Assembly (NCBI GenBank): GCA_963749415.1
Contig: CAVVMG010000001.1
Span: 1,798,001-1,862,000 of the forward strand
Direction: 5' to 3'
Source of the DNA: JALYNX01 sp963749415
GTDB taxonomy: Bacteria > Actinomycetota > Acidimicrobiia > Spongiisociales > ZC4RG35
DNA: 64,000 nucleotides
Shown: piece after piece, positions 51,443-60,323 of the stretch
How the letters are laid out: every line of letters begins with the position of its first letter
Position numbering within the stretch: the stretch's first letter is position 1
The notes under the pieces: model-generated
Databases searched by the model: none
What the model was told of the DNA's origin: nothing
The model's input: the letters and a program-made list of their open reading frames with translations, nothing else
Translations under genes and position numbers: made by a program

Positions 51443-53073
51443 GCATCTCGGTCACATTCATGGGGGGCCTCGGCGAGATCGGGCGCAACTGCGCAGCCGT
51501 CGAGATCGAGGGCCGCATCGCTCTCATCGATTGCGGGCTGATGTTCCCCGAGGAGGACATGCTCGGTGTCGACCTCGTCTTCCCGGACTGGTCGTGGCTG
51601 GTGGACCGGTCGGCAGATGTCGAATGCGTGATCATCACCCACGGCCACGAGGACCACACCGGGGCTCTTGCCTACTTCCTGAAAGCGATCCCGGTGCCGG
51701 TCTACGGGACCCGGCTCAGCCTCGAACTGGCTCGGGGAAGGATCGATGAGTTGGGCGTGGAGGCCGACCTCCGGATCATCGGCTTCAAGGATTGGGTCGA
51801 CCACGGCCCGTTCCGCTTCCAGCTGATCCCGGTCAGCCACTCCGTGCCCGAGGCGGCTGCTGTCGCCCTCGACACCCCTGAGGGCATCGTGGTTCACTCA
51901 GGGGACTTCAAGCTCGACCCGACGCCGATCGACCAGGTTCCCACCGACCTCCCTGCCTTCGCCACGCTGGGCCGTCGAGGGGTTCGACTCCTGCTTGCCG
52001 ACTCCACCAACGCGGAGAGGCCTGGCTTCGAACCCTCGGAGAGCTCTGTGGGACGCCCCATCGCCGACATCGTGCGTGACGCTCCAGGCCGGGTCCTGGC
52101 TGCGTGTTTCTCGTCCCATATCCACCGCGTCCAGCAGATCGTCGACGCCGGCATCGCTTCCGGGCGGAAGATCGCCTTCTTCGGTCGATCGATGCACCGC
52201 AACACCACGCTGGCCAAGGAGCTCGGGCTGCTCGAGGTCCCCGAGAAATCACTCGTGGACATCACCGAGCTGGAGGGGCTGCCCCCTCACCAGCAGATGA
52301 TGATCACCACCGGGAGCCAGGGTGAGCCCTTTGCCGCGCTCTCCCTGATGTCCCAGGGCCGCCATCGCTTCGTCGAGCTCGCCGCAGATGACACGGTGCT
52401 GATCTCGGCCAAGCCGATTCCCGGCAACGAGACCGCGGTCTCGAAGGTGATCTCGAATTTGATCCGTCGCGGGGCGCGGGTGGTCCACGGCCAGAACGCC
52501 GACGTGCACGTTTCCGGACACGCCAACCGTGAAGAGTTGCTCACCTTCATCAACCTGCTCCGACCCCGGGCTTTCGTCCCGGTTCATGGCGAATACCGCC
52601 ATCTCCATGCTCATGCCGAGTTGGCGCGGACCATGGGAGTGCGCCATGTCGACGTGCTCGAGGATGGTGACCGGGTGATCCTGAGTGGGAAGAAGACGAT
52701 GGTGGAGCGCCGCGCGGTGCCCGCCGGCTACGTCTACCTCGACGGATCGGCGGTGGGCGACGTCCAATCTGCCGTGCTCCGCGACCGATCCCACCTCGCC
52801 GACGAGGGAGTGGTGGTGGTCACGGTCGGGATCGACCACGACACCGGGGAGGTTCTCTACGGCCCCGACCTGGACAGCCACGGTTTGATGGACGACCCGA
52901 CGGCGGTGCTGGAGAAGGCCGCCGAGGCAGTCCGACAGGCAATCGAGGAGCACCCTTCGGGCCGGAGTGACATTGGGGACCTGCAGAAGACCGTGCGATC
53001 GGCGGCAGGAAAGGTGATCAGGGCAGAGACCGCCCGCAAGCCGGTGATCGTGCCTGTTGTGATGGAGCTCTGA
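51439..53073 (+). CDS. rnj: Ribonuclease J
   Basis: This 544-residue metallo-beta-lactamase/beta-CASP nuclease degrades and matures RNA. Its motif ITHGHEDHTGAL has the zinc ligands (about residues 66-77), followed by HSVPEAAAVAL, VVHSGDFKLDPTP and SGHANREELLTFINLLRPRAFVPVHGEYRHL. The GTG start overlaps the dapA stop (GTGA), the usual dapA-rnj coupling of actinobacteria. Confidence 0.94.
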   Translation: MSISVTFMGGLGEIGRNCAAVEIEGRIALIDCGLMFPEEDMLGVDLVFPDWSWLVDRSADVECVIITHGHEDHTGALAYFLKAIPVPVYGTRLSLELARGRIDELGVEADLRIIGFKDWVDHGPFRFQLIPVSHSVPEAAAVALDTPEGIVVHSGDFKLDPTPIDQVPTDLPAFATLGRRGVRLLLADSTNAERPGFEPSESSVGRPIADIVRDAPGRVLAACFSSHIHRVQQIVDAGIASGRKIAFFGRSMHRNTTLAKELGLLEVPEKSLVDITELEGLPPHQQMMITTGSQGEPFAALSLMSQGRHRFVELAADDTVLISAKPIPGNETAVSKVISNLIRRGARVVHGQNADVHVSGHANREELLTFINLLRPRAFVPVHGEYRHLHAHAELARTMGVRHVDVLEDGDRVILSGKKTMVERRAVPAGYVYLDGSAVGDVQSAVLRDRSHLADEGVVVVTVGIDHDTGEVLYGPDLDSHGLMDDPTAVLEKAAEAVRQAIEEHPSGRSDIGDLQKTVRSAAGKVIRAETARKPVIVPVVMEL

Positions 53074-53153
53074 GCCCCGGGCGCAAGCCGGCGCCAGCGA
53101 TCAACATCAGCATTCCACGAGCAATCTCAACTCGCATGTAGTGTTTCATCCAC

Positions 53154-55427
53154 ATGCCAACGCGGACACCCACCCGGAAGGGTTCCTCCGGGCGGAGACG
53201 GGTGTCCTCAGCCAAGAAATCCAAGCCGCAGAAGGGGACGTTTCGCCAGAAGCTGGTGGCGACTCGTCAGTACGTGCGGACCACCCTCGGTCGCCAGACC
53301 GACGACGTCTGGGGCCTTTTCCTGATCGTGATCGCGATCCTGGTCGTCCTTGCTTTCGTGGACCTGGCCGGGCCCTTCGGGGAAGGAATCGAAACCGCGA
53401 GCCTCCTCCTCTTCGGGGTGTGGCGATACGCGGTGCCCCTGGCCCTCATCGGGATCGGGGTCGCCCTGATCATCGGCAAACCGCGAGATGGTGCCCGTCG
53501 CCTCGTCGCCGGGAGTATCGCCGCCTTTATCGGCTCGCTGGCGCTGTTCCACCTGCTCACCGGGGCGGTGGCATTGATGCCCAACATCGAACTGGTCAAG
53601 GAGCGGGGTGGGGCTGTGGGCTCACTGCTCGCCTTCCCCCTGCGCCGGGTCCTCGGCCACTGGGGAGCGTTCGTGGTCCTGGTCTCGATCATGGCGATGG
53701 GGGTCCTGATCGCCACCCACACCAGCGTCCGCGACCTGGTCCTCGGCGTCACCGACGCCCTGCGGTCGTTCCGTCGCCTGGCGAAGTCTATGGCCGTCAT
53801 CCCCGCCAAGCCGAAGGCGGCCCATGTGGCCAGTGGCCCGATGACGGTCGAAGGCCCGAATCGGGGACGTCACGAGCGACCCAAGCCCGCACGGCCCAAG
53901 CCAGAGAAACCACCCACCCCCGAGCCCCGGCCGATCCAGAAACCGGCCGTAGTGGACCTCACCAGCCCTGGCTACCGCCTCCCTCCCTTGAGCCTGCTCG
54001 ACGCCGGCACCGGCGGCGAGGTGAATCGACGTTCCTTGGAGGACACGGCCCGCCAGCTCGAGGCAACGCTGACCCAACATGGGGTCGACGCCGCATTGAC
54101 CAAGATCGTGCCCGGCCCAACGGTGACCCGATACGAGGTGGAGCTCGCCCCTGGGGTCAAGGTGAACCGCGTCTCCAGCCTGTCCCACGACATCGCCTAC
54201 GCCCTAGCCACCCCCGACGTCCGGATCCTGGTGCCGATCCCCGGTAAGTCGGCCATCGGGGTCGAGGTCCCGAACAACAAGCGGCGCCTGGTCTCGCTAG
54301 GTGACATCATTTCCAGCCCGGAGGCCGCGATCCCGGCCCACGCCCTGACGGTGGGGTTGGGCATGGACATCTCGGGGGATCCCAAGCTGCTCAACCTGGC
54401 AGAGTTGCCGCACGTCCTCATCGCCGGTGCCACCGGGGCCGGGAAGTCGTCGTGCATCAACTCGATCGTGACCTCGCTGTTGATGCGGACCCACCCCGAT
54501 GACGTTCGCCTGATCATGGTCGACCCGAAACGGGTGGAACTGACCCAGTACAACGGGGTCCCTCATTTGCTCACCCGGGTGATCACCAATCCCAAGAAGG
54601 CCAACGACGCACTGAAGTGGGCGGTCGCCGAGATGGACCGACGTTACGACCTCCTCGCCGATGCCAAGGTCCGCGACATCGAGGGATACCGGGAGAAGCT
54701 CGCCTCCGGAGGGCTCGACCCCGAGGGATTCGATCGCTTCCCCTACATCGTGGTCCTGATCGATGAGCTCAACGACCTGATGATGGTTGCCGGGCGGGAG
54801 GTGGAGGAGTCGATAGTCCGCATCGCCCAGATGGCACGCGCTGTGGGCATCCACCTCGTGATCGCCACGCAGAGGCCGTCGGTCGACGTGATCACCGGCG
54901 TGATCAAGGCCAACATCCCGAGCCGCCTCGCCTTCAGTGTCGCGTCACAAACCGACAGCAGGGTGATCCTCGACGGGTCGGGCGCCGAAAAGCTCGTCGG
55001 GATGGGCGACATGCTGGTAGTCACTGCCAAGGAGCCCCGCGCCCAGCGGATTCAGGGTGCCTGGGTCCGGGAGAGCGAGATCCAGGCCGTCGTGGAATGG
55101 GTGCGCAAGCAGCAAGAGGCCGTCTACAAGGACCAGGAGGTCCTGGAAGTGGCCGCCGCCTCGGCCGCGGCTCAGGCCGAGGAGGAGGACGACGAAGACT
55201 CCGCCCTGGCCCGGGAGGCGATGCAGATGGTGGTGCGGAGCCAGTTGGGCTCGACATCGATGTTGCAGCGCAAGCTCCGGATCGGGTTTGCCCGCGCCGG
55301 TCGGGTGATGGACATGCTGGAGCGAAAAGGCGTCGTCGGGCCTTCGCAGGGAAGCAAGGCCCGTGAGGTGCTGATGACGGTCGAGGAGATGGAAGAGATG
55401 CTCGCCCGGGAGCAGGTCGAGGTCTGA
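53154..55427 (+). CDS. ftsK: DNA translocase FtsK/SpoIIIE
   Basis: This 757-residue protein has four hydrophobic segments in its first 200 residues, a basic/proline linker and a motor with Walker A GATGAGKSS (about residues 425-433) and Walker B YIVVLIDELNDLM. The C-terminal gamma winged helix is LAREAMQMVVRSQLGSTSMLQRKLRIGFARAGRVMDMLE. It pumps chromosomal DNA at the septum. The TAGTGT hexamer 9 nt before the ATG suggests its own leaderless promoter. Confidence 0.95.
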   Translation: MPTRTPTRKGSSGRRRVSSAKKSKPQKGTFRQKLVATRQYVRTTLGRQTDDVWGLFLIVIAILVVLAFVDLAGPFGEGIETASLLLFGVWRYAVPLALIGIGVALIIGKPRDGARRLVAGSIAAFIGSLALFHLLTGAVALMPNIELVKERGGAVGSLLAFPLRRVLGHWGAFVVLVSIMAMGVLIATHTSVRDLVLGVTDALRSFRRLAKSMAVIPAKPKAAHVASGPMTVEGPNRGRHERPKPARPKPEKPPTPEPRPIQKPAVVDLTSPGYRLPPLSLLDAGTGGEVNRRSLEDTARQLEATLTQHGVDAALTKIVPGPTVTRYEVELAPGVKVNRVSSLSHDIAYALATPDVRILVPIPGKSAIGVEVPNNKRRLVSLGDIISSPEAAIPAHALTVGLGMDISGDPKLLNLAELPHVLIAGATGAGKSSCINSIVTSLLMRTHPDDVRLIMVDPKRVELTQYNGVPHLLTRVITNPKKANDALKWAVAEMDRRYDLLADAKVRDIEGYREKLASGGLDPEGFDRFPYIVVLIDELNDLMMVAGREVEESIVRIAQMARAVGIHLVIATQRPSVDVITGVIKANIPSRLAFSVASQTDSRVILDGSGAEKLVGMGDMLVVTAKEPRAQRIQGAWVRESEIQAVVEWVRKQQEAVYKDQEVLEVAAASAAAQAEEEDDEDSALAREAMQMVVRSQLGSTSMLQRKLRIGFARAGRVMDMLERKGVVGPSQGSKAREVLMTVEEMEEMLAREQVEV

Positions 55428-55508
55428 GCGCCTAGGCGAAGATGGGGCCAACTGGGGACCTGTGGTAGGTTTGGCCAGGTCCCACGAAGAGAGGTTGGAC
55501 CACAGCCC

Positions 55509-56291
55509 ATGAGCCTCCTGTTGACCCTCGGCGTGGTAGTGGCCGTCGCCGCTGCCGCCAGATCCACCTGGTCCCCATGCGGCTTGTCGATGCTCTCCAC
55601 GATCACCCCGGTCACCGAACAGGGTCGTGGCCGGACCTACTGGGGCACCGTGCCCTGGTATCTGATCGGGGCGCTCGCCGGTGGAGCCACCCTGGGCGGG
55701 GCTGCTGCTCTGCTGTCCATCCCGGTGGGGGCTGCCGATCTGGCGCCGGAAGTCGCATTGGGTATCGCCGGGTTGTTCACGGTGGTCAGCGTCTTCTCCG
55801 ATCTCGGCGTGGGTGGCTTCCGGCTGCCGCGGCACAAGCGCCAGGTCGACCGCTTCTGGCTCGACGACTACCGCTCCTGGGTCTACGGAACCGGTTTCGG
55901 ATGGCAGATCGGTGTCGGGCTCGCCACCTATATCGTCACCACCGCGGTCTACGTGACTGTGCTGATCGCGATCCTCAGCGGATCACCCGGTGAGGCCTTG
56001 CTGCTCGGTCTGCTGTTCGGAGGCATTCGAGGCCTCGCGATCTTCCTCGGCTCCGGCGCCACCACTCTGGACAAGCTTCACGCTCTCCACCGCAGGATCA
56101 CCGAGCTCGAGCCCGGCTCCCGTTTGGTGATGTTCGTCGTACAGACCGCCGTGGCAACCGTGGCCCTCGGCGTTGCCTGGGGGCTGGCCTGGGGCCTCGG
56201 GGCGCTCCTTGTGTCTCTTGCGGCGGGTGTGTACAGCGTCCGGACAGCTGCCTCCGCCGGGGCCCGGGAGCAGAGCCCGGCTTCGATCTGA
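55509..56291 (+). CDS. Multi-pass membrane protein of unknown function
   Basis: This 260-residue protein has seven or so hydrophobic segments. A short motif TWSPCGLSMLSTITPVTEQGRGRTY follows the first one, with conserved-looking SPCG as in some CcdA/DsbD-type membrane proteins, but this is weak. No clear family. It lies between ftsK and the 2-oxoacid dehydrogenase operon. The ATG at 55509 follows a GAGAGGTTGG context. Confidence 0.6.
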   Translation: MSLLLTLGVVVAVAAAARSTWSPCGLSMLSTITPVTEQGRGRTYWGTVPWYLIGALAGGATLGGAAALLSIPVGAADLAPEVALGIAGLFTVVSVFSDLGVGGFRLPRHKRQVDRFWLDDYRSWVYGTGFGWQIGVGLATYIVTTAVYVTVLIAILSGSPGEALLLGLLFGGIRGLAIFLGSGATTLDKLHALHRRITELEPGSRLVMFVVQTAVATVALGVAWGLAWGLGALLVSLAAGVYSVRTAASAGAREQSPASI

Positions 56292-56350
56292 GAGCCCAGC
56301 CCGCGCCAGATCTTCTCCATCCGCTGATCGACCGATAATCTCGCCGCCGA

Positions 56351-57370
56351 ATGTTCAGCCTGATCAATCCTGACGGGTCGGTTCGCGATCGCCTTCCGAT
56401 AACCCTCGAGGAGATGCGAGGGCTCTACGCCGACATGGTCGAGGCCCGCACCTACGACCAGAAGTGCATGGCGATGCAGCGCCAGGGCCGACTCGCCACC
56501 TACGCCCCTTTCGAGGGCCAGGAAGCCGCACAAATCGGAGCGGCTGCTGCTCTCCGGGGCGATGACTGGGTGGCAGGGACCTATCGAGACGCCGCTCTGA
56601 TGTGGCGGGCCGGGTATCCGTGGGAGTTGCTGATCGCAGGGCGGACCGGCGACGAGCGGGGAGGCAAGGCCCCGGACGGGGTCAACGTGCTTCCGCCGTC
56701 CATCACCGTGGGCGGCCACATGATCCATGCCGTGGGTCTCGGCTGGGCCGAGCGTCTCCAAGGTTCCGATCGGGTGGCTCTGACCTCGTTCGGTGACGGC
56801 GCCACATCTGAAGGTGACTTTCACGAGGCGATGAACTTCGCCGCTGTATTCGAGACCCCCACCATCTTCTTTTGCCAGAACAACCAGTTCGCCATCTCCT
56901 ACCCGCGAGCCGAGCAAACGCGCTCCACGTCGATCGCGGCCAAAGCCGACGGTTACGGGATGTCGGGCATCGAGGTAGACGGCAACGATGTCGCCGCCGT
57001 CCTCGTCGCGGTGCGGGAGGCCGTCGAGTCGGCACGGAAGGGCGGCGGCCCAGCATTGATCGAAGCAGTCACCTATCGCCTCGGGCCCCACACCACGGCC
57101 GACGACCCGGGCCGCTACCGGGACGAGGAGGAGGCAGAGCGCTGGAGGGAGAAGGACCCGCTGATCCGGATCCGGATACTCCTGGAGAAGGCCAGGGGTT
57201 GGACTCCGGAGTGGCAGGAGGAGCTGGAGCAGAATGCCTCGGCGGTCATCGAGGAGGCCGTTGCCCGGGCCGAGGCGTATCCGCAGCCCACGGTCGATGA
57301 GATGTTTGCCCGGATGTACTCCGAGCCCACCTCCCCCTTGCGGGACCAGCTGGGCGAGGCCAGCGGATGA
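56351..57370 (+). CDS. 2-oxoacid dehydrogenase E1 alpha subunit
   Basis: This 339-residue thiamine-diphosphate E1 alpha chain has SFGDGATSEGDFHEAMNFAAVFETPTIFFCQNNQFAIS (about residues 145-182), the TPP/Mg motif GDG...NN. It decarboxylates pyruvate or branched-chain 2-oxoacids with E1 beta. Actinobacteria often use this set for branched-chain acids, so the substrate is open. -10 TAATCT ends 9 nt before the ATG. It overlaps E1 beta by 4 nt. Confidence 0.9.
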   Translation: MFSLINPDGSVRDRLPITLEEMRGLYADMVEARTYDQKCMAMQRQGRLATYAPFEGQEAAQIGAAAALRGDDWVAGTYRDAALMWRAGYPWELLIAGRTGDERGGKAPDGVNVLPPSITVGGHMIHAVGLGWAERLQGSDRVALTSFGDGATSEGDFHEAMNFAAVFETPTIFFCQNNQFAISYPRAEQTRSTSIAAKADGYGMSGIEVDGNDVAAVLVAVREAVESARKGGGPALIEAVTYRLGPHTTADDPGRYRDEEEAERWREKDPLIRIRILLEKARGWTPEWQEELEQNASAVIEEAVARAEAYPQPTVDEMFARMYSEPTSPLRDQLGEASG

Positions 57371-58344
57371 GCGTTCAGACCCTCGCGCAGTCGCTCAATG
57401 GGGCATTGGACACCGCGCTCGAGTCGGACCAGCGGGTGGTGCTCCTCGGCGAGGACATCGGCCGCGCCGGTGGCGTGTTTCGGATCACCGACGGCCTTCG
57501 TGAGAAGCATGGAGCTTCTCGCGTGTTCGACACTCCGGTCGCCGAGTCGGGCATCGTCGGGGCGGCCTTCGGGATGGCGATCGCCGGGATGCGGCCGGTA
57601 GCCGAGCTTCAGTTCCTCGGGTTCTCCTACCCGGCATACGACCAGATCATCAATCACGTCGCCAGGATTCGGAACCGCTCCGACCACCGTTTCAGTGCGC
57701 CGCTTGTAATCCGGATCCCATTCGGCGGCGGAATCGGCGCCGCGGAACATCACTCCGAGTCGACCGAGGCGATATACACCCATGTCCCCGGGGTCAAGGT
57801 GGTGGCGCCCTCGACGCCTCACGAGGCCCGGGGCCTCCTGCTTGCGGCCATCGAAGACCCGGACCCCGTCATTTTCCTGGAGCCGATTCGGCTCTACCGG
57901 GCGGTCAAGGAGGAAGTGCCCGAGATCTACTACACCACCGACATCGGACCTGCTCGGATGGAGCGCCAGGGCAAGGACATCACCCTGATCTCCTGGGGGG
58001 CGATGATGAAGGAGACCAGGGCCGCGGCCGCCGCTCTCGAGGACGCCGGCGTGTCGGTCGAAGTGCTCGACCTGCAGACGCTGTCGCCGCTGGACACGAC
58101 CGCGATCGTGGCCTCTGCGCGCAAAACCGGCCGCGTGGTGGTCATCCACGAGGCGCCTCGCACCGGGGGCTTGGGCGGGGAGATCGCCGCTCTCATCCAG
58201 GAACAGGCGCTCTACGCCCTCCTCGCGCCGGTGCGCAGGGTCACCGGTTGGGACACCGTCTTTCCTTTGAAGCGTTCCGAGGGTCACTACCTTCCGAGCG
58301 TGGACCGGATCTTGCAGGCCGCCGAACAGACGCTGGAGGATTAG
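57367..58344 (+). CDS. 2-oxoacid dehydrogenase E1 beta subunit
   Basis: This 325-residue E1 beta chain has VVLLGEDIGRAGGVFRITDGLREKHGASRVFDTPVAESGIVGAAFGMAIAGMRPVAELQF, with the Glu of the TPP site, and RPFGGGIGAAEHHSES-like FGGGIG in the middle. It pairs with E1 alpha in an alpha2-beta2 complex. The stop and the E2 GTG share one base (TAGTG), so E1a-E1b-E2 form one operon. Confidence 0.92.
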   Translation: MSVQTLAQSLNGALDTALESDQRVVLLGEDIGRAGGVFRITDGLREKHGASRVFDTPVAESGIVGAAFGMAIAGMRPVAELQFLGFSYPAYDQIINHVARIRNRSDHRFSAPLVIRIPFGGGIGAAEHHSESTEAIYTHVPGVKVVAPSTPHEARGLLLAAIEDPDPVIFLEPIRLYRAVKEEVPEIYYTTDIGPARMERQGKDITLISWGAMMKETRAAAAALEDAGVSVEVLDLQTLSPLDTTAIVASARKTGRVVVIHEAPRTGGLGGEIAALIQEQALYALLAPVRRVTGWDTVFPLKRSEGHYLPSVDRILQAAEQTLED

Positions 58345-59750
58345 TGGCCAAGGAATTCAGGCTTCCCGACATCGGAGAGGGGCTGACTGAAGCCGAGATC
58401 GTCCGCTGGCTCGTCCCCGAGGGAGAGCGGGTGGAGGCCGACCAGCCCGTGGTCGAGGTGGAGACCGACAAGGCGGTGGTCGAAATCCCATCTCCGTATG
58501 CGGGGATCGTCCTCCGACATGGCGGCGCCGAGGGGGAGACGGTGGCGGTTGGCGAGGTTCTGGTGGTGATTGGTGAACAAGACGAGGCGGTGGGACCGGA
58601 TGTGGCGACCGAAGTCGTGGCGCCACCCTCGGAGGCGGCCCCCATCGTGGGGACATTGAGCGAAGACGCCGAGGACCTCGCTGCCCGCACCGACACTGGC
58701 GAGTCTTCGGGCTCGGTGAAGGCCCTCCCCGTCGTCCGCAAGCTGGCGCGGGACATGGGGGTCGATCTGGCATCGATCACCGGCTCGGGCCCCGAGGGCC
58801 GGATCACCCGCGAGGACGTGCTGGCGGCAGGGGACCTGGAGACCGTGACTTCCGCCGAGGAAGGGTCCGCGCCGGAACCGGTGGTGACTGTCGAGCCGGC
58901 CCTCGCTCCCGAACCGGAGCCCTCTCTCCCCCCAGCGAACGAAGTGAGCGTTGGGGGGAGTGCCGGCGAAGCCGAGAGGGGGGCTGCTGAGGAGACGGAG
59001 GGGGCGCCTGAGACGGAACCCGAGGCTGAGCCCGAGCCCGACGTTGAGCCCGAACCCGAGCCCACCGATGACGACGAGCGCCGCCCCATGTCCCGTCTCC
59101 GTCGCACCATCGCAGCCAACATGGCGAAGAGTTGGGCCGAGATCCCCCACGTCACCACCTTCGATGACGTGGACGCCACCCGTCTTCTCGAGATCCGGTC
59201 GGCACTCGGAGCCCGCCACGACACGAGGATCCCCATGGAGGCGCTCGTAGTGAAGGCGGTCATCCCCGCACTGGAAGCATTTCCCGAGTTCAACGCGACC
59301 ATCGACGGCGACGACCTCATCCTCCACCACTCCTACGACATCGGGATCGCCGTCGATACCCCGGACGGGCTCCTGGTGGCGGTCATCGACGACGCCGGGT
59401 CCCGAGGCGTGCTCGAGCTCGCCTCGGAGGTCCGTCGGCTCGGCGACGGTGCCAAGGCCCGGTCGCTGAGCCCTGACGAGCTCACCGGCCAGACCTTCAC
59501 CGTGACCAACATCGGCGCCGTCGGAGGAGGCCATGGGACACCGATCGTCCCCTACGGAACCACCGCGATCCTCTCGGTGGGAAGGGCACAGGAGAAGGTG
59601 GTGGCGGTGGATGGCGAGCTGGCCATCGCCCCGGTGATGCCCCTCTCCCTCTCCTACGATCACCGGGTGGTGGATGGAGCCCAGGGTCGGAGGTTCATGG
59701 CCCTGGTGATCGAGAATCTGGAGGAGCCGGCCCTTTTCCTGGCCGGCTGA
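58344..59750 (+). CDS. Dihydrolipoyl acyltransferase E2
   Basis: This 468-residue E2 has an N-terminal lipoyl domain with ETDKAVVEIPSP (Lys is the lipoylation site, about residue 44), an E3/E1-binding domain (PVVRKLARDMGVDLASITGSGPEGRITREDVL, about 129-160), an acidic Pro/Glu-rich linker, and a catalytic core ending in LSLSYDHRVVDGAQG with the active His. The 58-bp two-hairpin repeat lies in the linker (about residues 195-214) and is read in frame. No E3 gene is in the window; a lipoate ligase is at 18474. Confidence 0.93.
   Translation: MAKEFRLPDIGEGLTEAEIVRWLVPEGERVEADQPVVEVETDKAVVEIPSPYAGIVLRHGGAEGETVAVGEVLVVIGEQDEAVGPDVATEVVAPPSEAAPIVGTLSEDAEDLAARTDTGESSGSVKALPVVRKLARDMGVDLASITGSGPEGRITREDVLAAGDLETVTSAEEGSAPEPVVTVEPALAPEPEPSLPPANEVSVGGSAGEAERGAAEETEGAPETEPEAEPEPDVEPEPEPTDDDERRPMSRLRRTIAANMAKSWAEIPHVTTFDDVDATRLLEIRSALGARHDTRIPMEALVVKAVIPALEAFPEFNATIDGDDLILHHSYDIGIAVDTPDGLLVAVIDDAGSRGVLELASEVRRLGDGAKARSLSPDELTGQTFTVTNIGAVGGGHGTPIVPYGTTAILSVGRAQEKVVAVDGELAIAPVMPLSLSYDHRVVDGAQGRRFMALVIENLEEPALFLAG
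58926..58983. repeat. 58-bp two-hairpin repeat, copy inside the E2 gene
   Basis: Arms CTCCCCCCAGCG and CGTTGGGGGGAG (58926-58960) form hairpin 1. CGGC-gaa-GCCG (58964-58974) forms hairpin 2. Compared with the copy at 41926 one base pair of hairpin 2 is swapped (C-G to G-C), a compensatory change. The repeat adds PPANEVSVGGSAGEAERG-type residues to the linker. Confidence 0.75.
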
Positions 59751-59753
59751 GAC

Positions 59754-60323
59754 ATGTCCCACGTCGAGGTCACCCCATACGAGGAGTCGAGCGGGGTCTT
59801 GCGTGAGGAATACAACGCCGCCATCGGACGCGCCGGGCGAATCTGGAACATCGTCTCGGTTCAGGGCCAGCTGCCCGAGGTGCTGCGGGAGTCGATGCGT
59901 CTCTATCGAGAGATCATGTTCGGCCCGTCTCCGCTCACCAGGGCACAACGTGAGCTGCTGGCGGCTGTCACCTCCTCGGCCAACTCCACCCGGTACTGCA
60001 CGACCGCCCACTGGCATGACTATCGGGATGAAGTCGAGGACCAGGACCTGGTGGACCAGATCATGGACGACTGGAGGACGGCCGACATCAACGAGGCAGA
60101 CCGGGCCCTGATCGACTTCGCCGAGAAGCTGACCTGGGCCAACTCCACGGTGGGGTCCGCAGAGATCGACGCCCTGCGCGCCCACGGCTTCGATGACCGG
60201 GCGATCTCCAGCGCGGTCCAGGTCGTGTCCTACTTCAACTACATCAACCGGGTCGCCGACGGGCTCGGCGTCGACCTCGAGGAGTGGATCGAGAGCGACG
60301 GGCGGGAGATACCCGTTGGCTGA
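59754..60323 (+). CDS. Carboxymuconolactone decarboxylase-like (peroxidase-related) protein
   Basis: This 189-residue all-helical protein has LTRAQRELLAAVTSSANSTRYCTTAHWHDY (about residues 60-89), the AhpD/CMD active site region. It keeps the Cys-x3-His, but the first Cys of the usual CxxC is replaced by Thr-Arg-Tyr context, as in the uncharacterised peroxidase-related branch. It starts 4 bp after the E2 stop, so it is in the same operon. A redox role beside the dehydrogenase complex is possible. Confidence 0.82.
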   Translation: MSHVEVTPYEESSGVLREEYNAAIGRAGRIWNIVSVQGQLPEVLRESMRLYREIMFGPSPLTRAQRELLAAVTSSANSTRYCTTAHWHDYRDEVEDQDLVDQIMDDWRTADINEADRALIDFAEKLTWANSTVGSAEIDALRAHGFDDRAISSAVQVVSYFNYINRVADGLGVDLEEWIESDGREIPVG

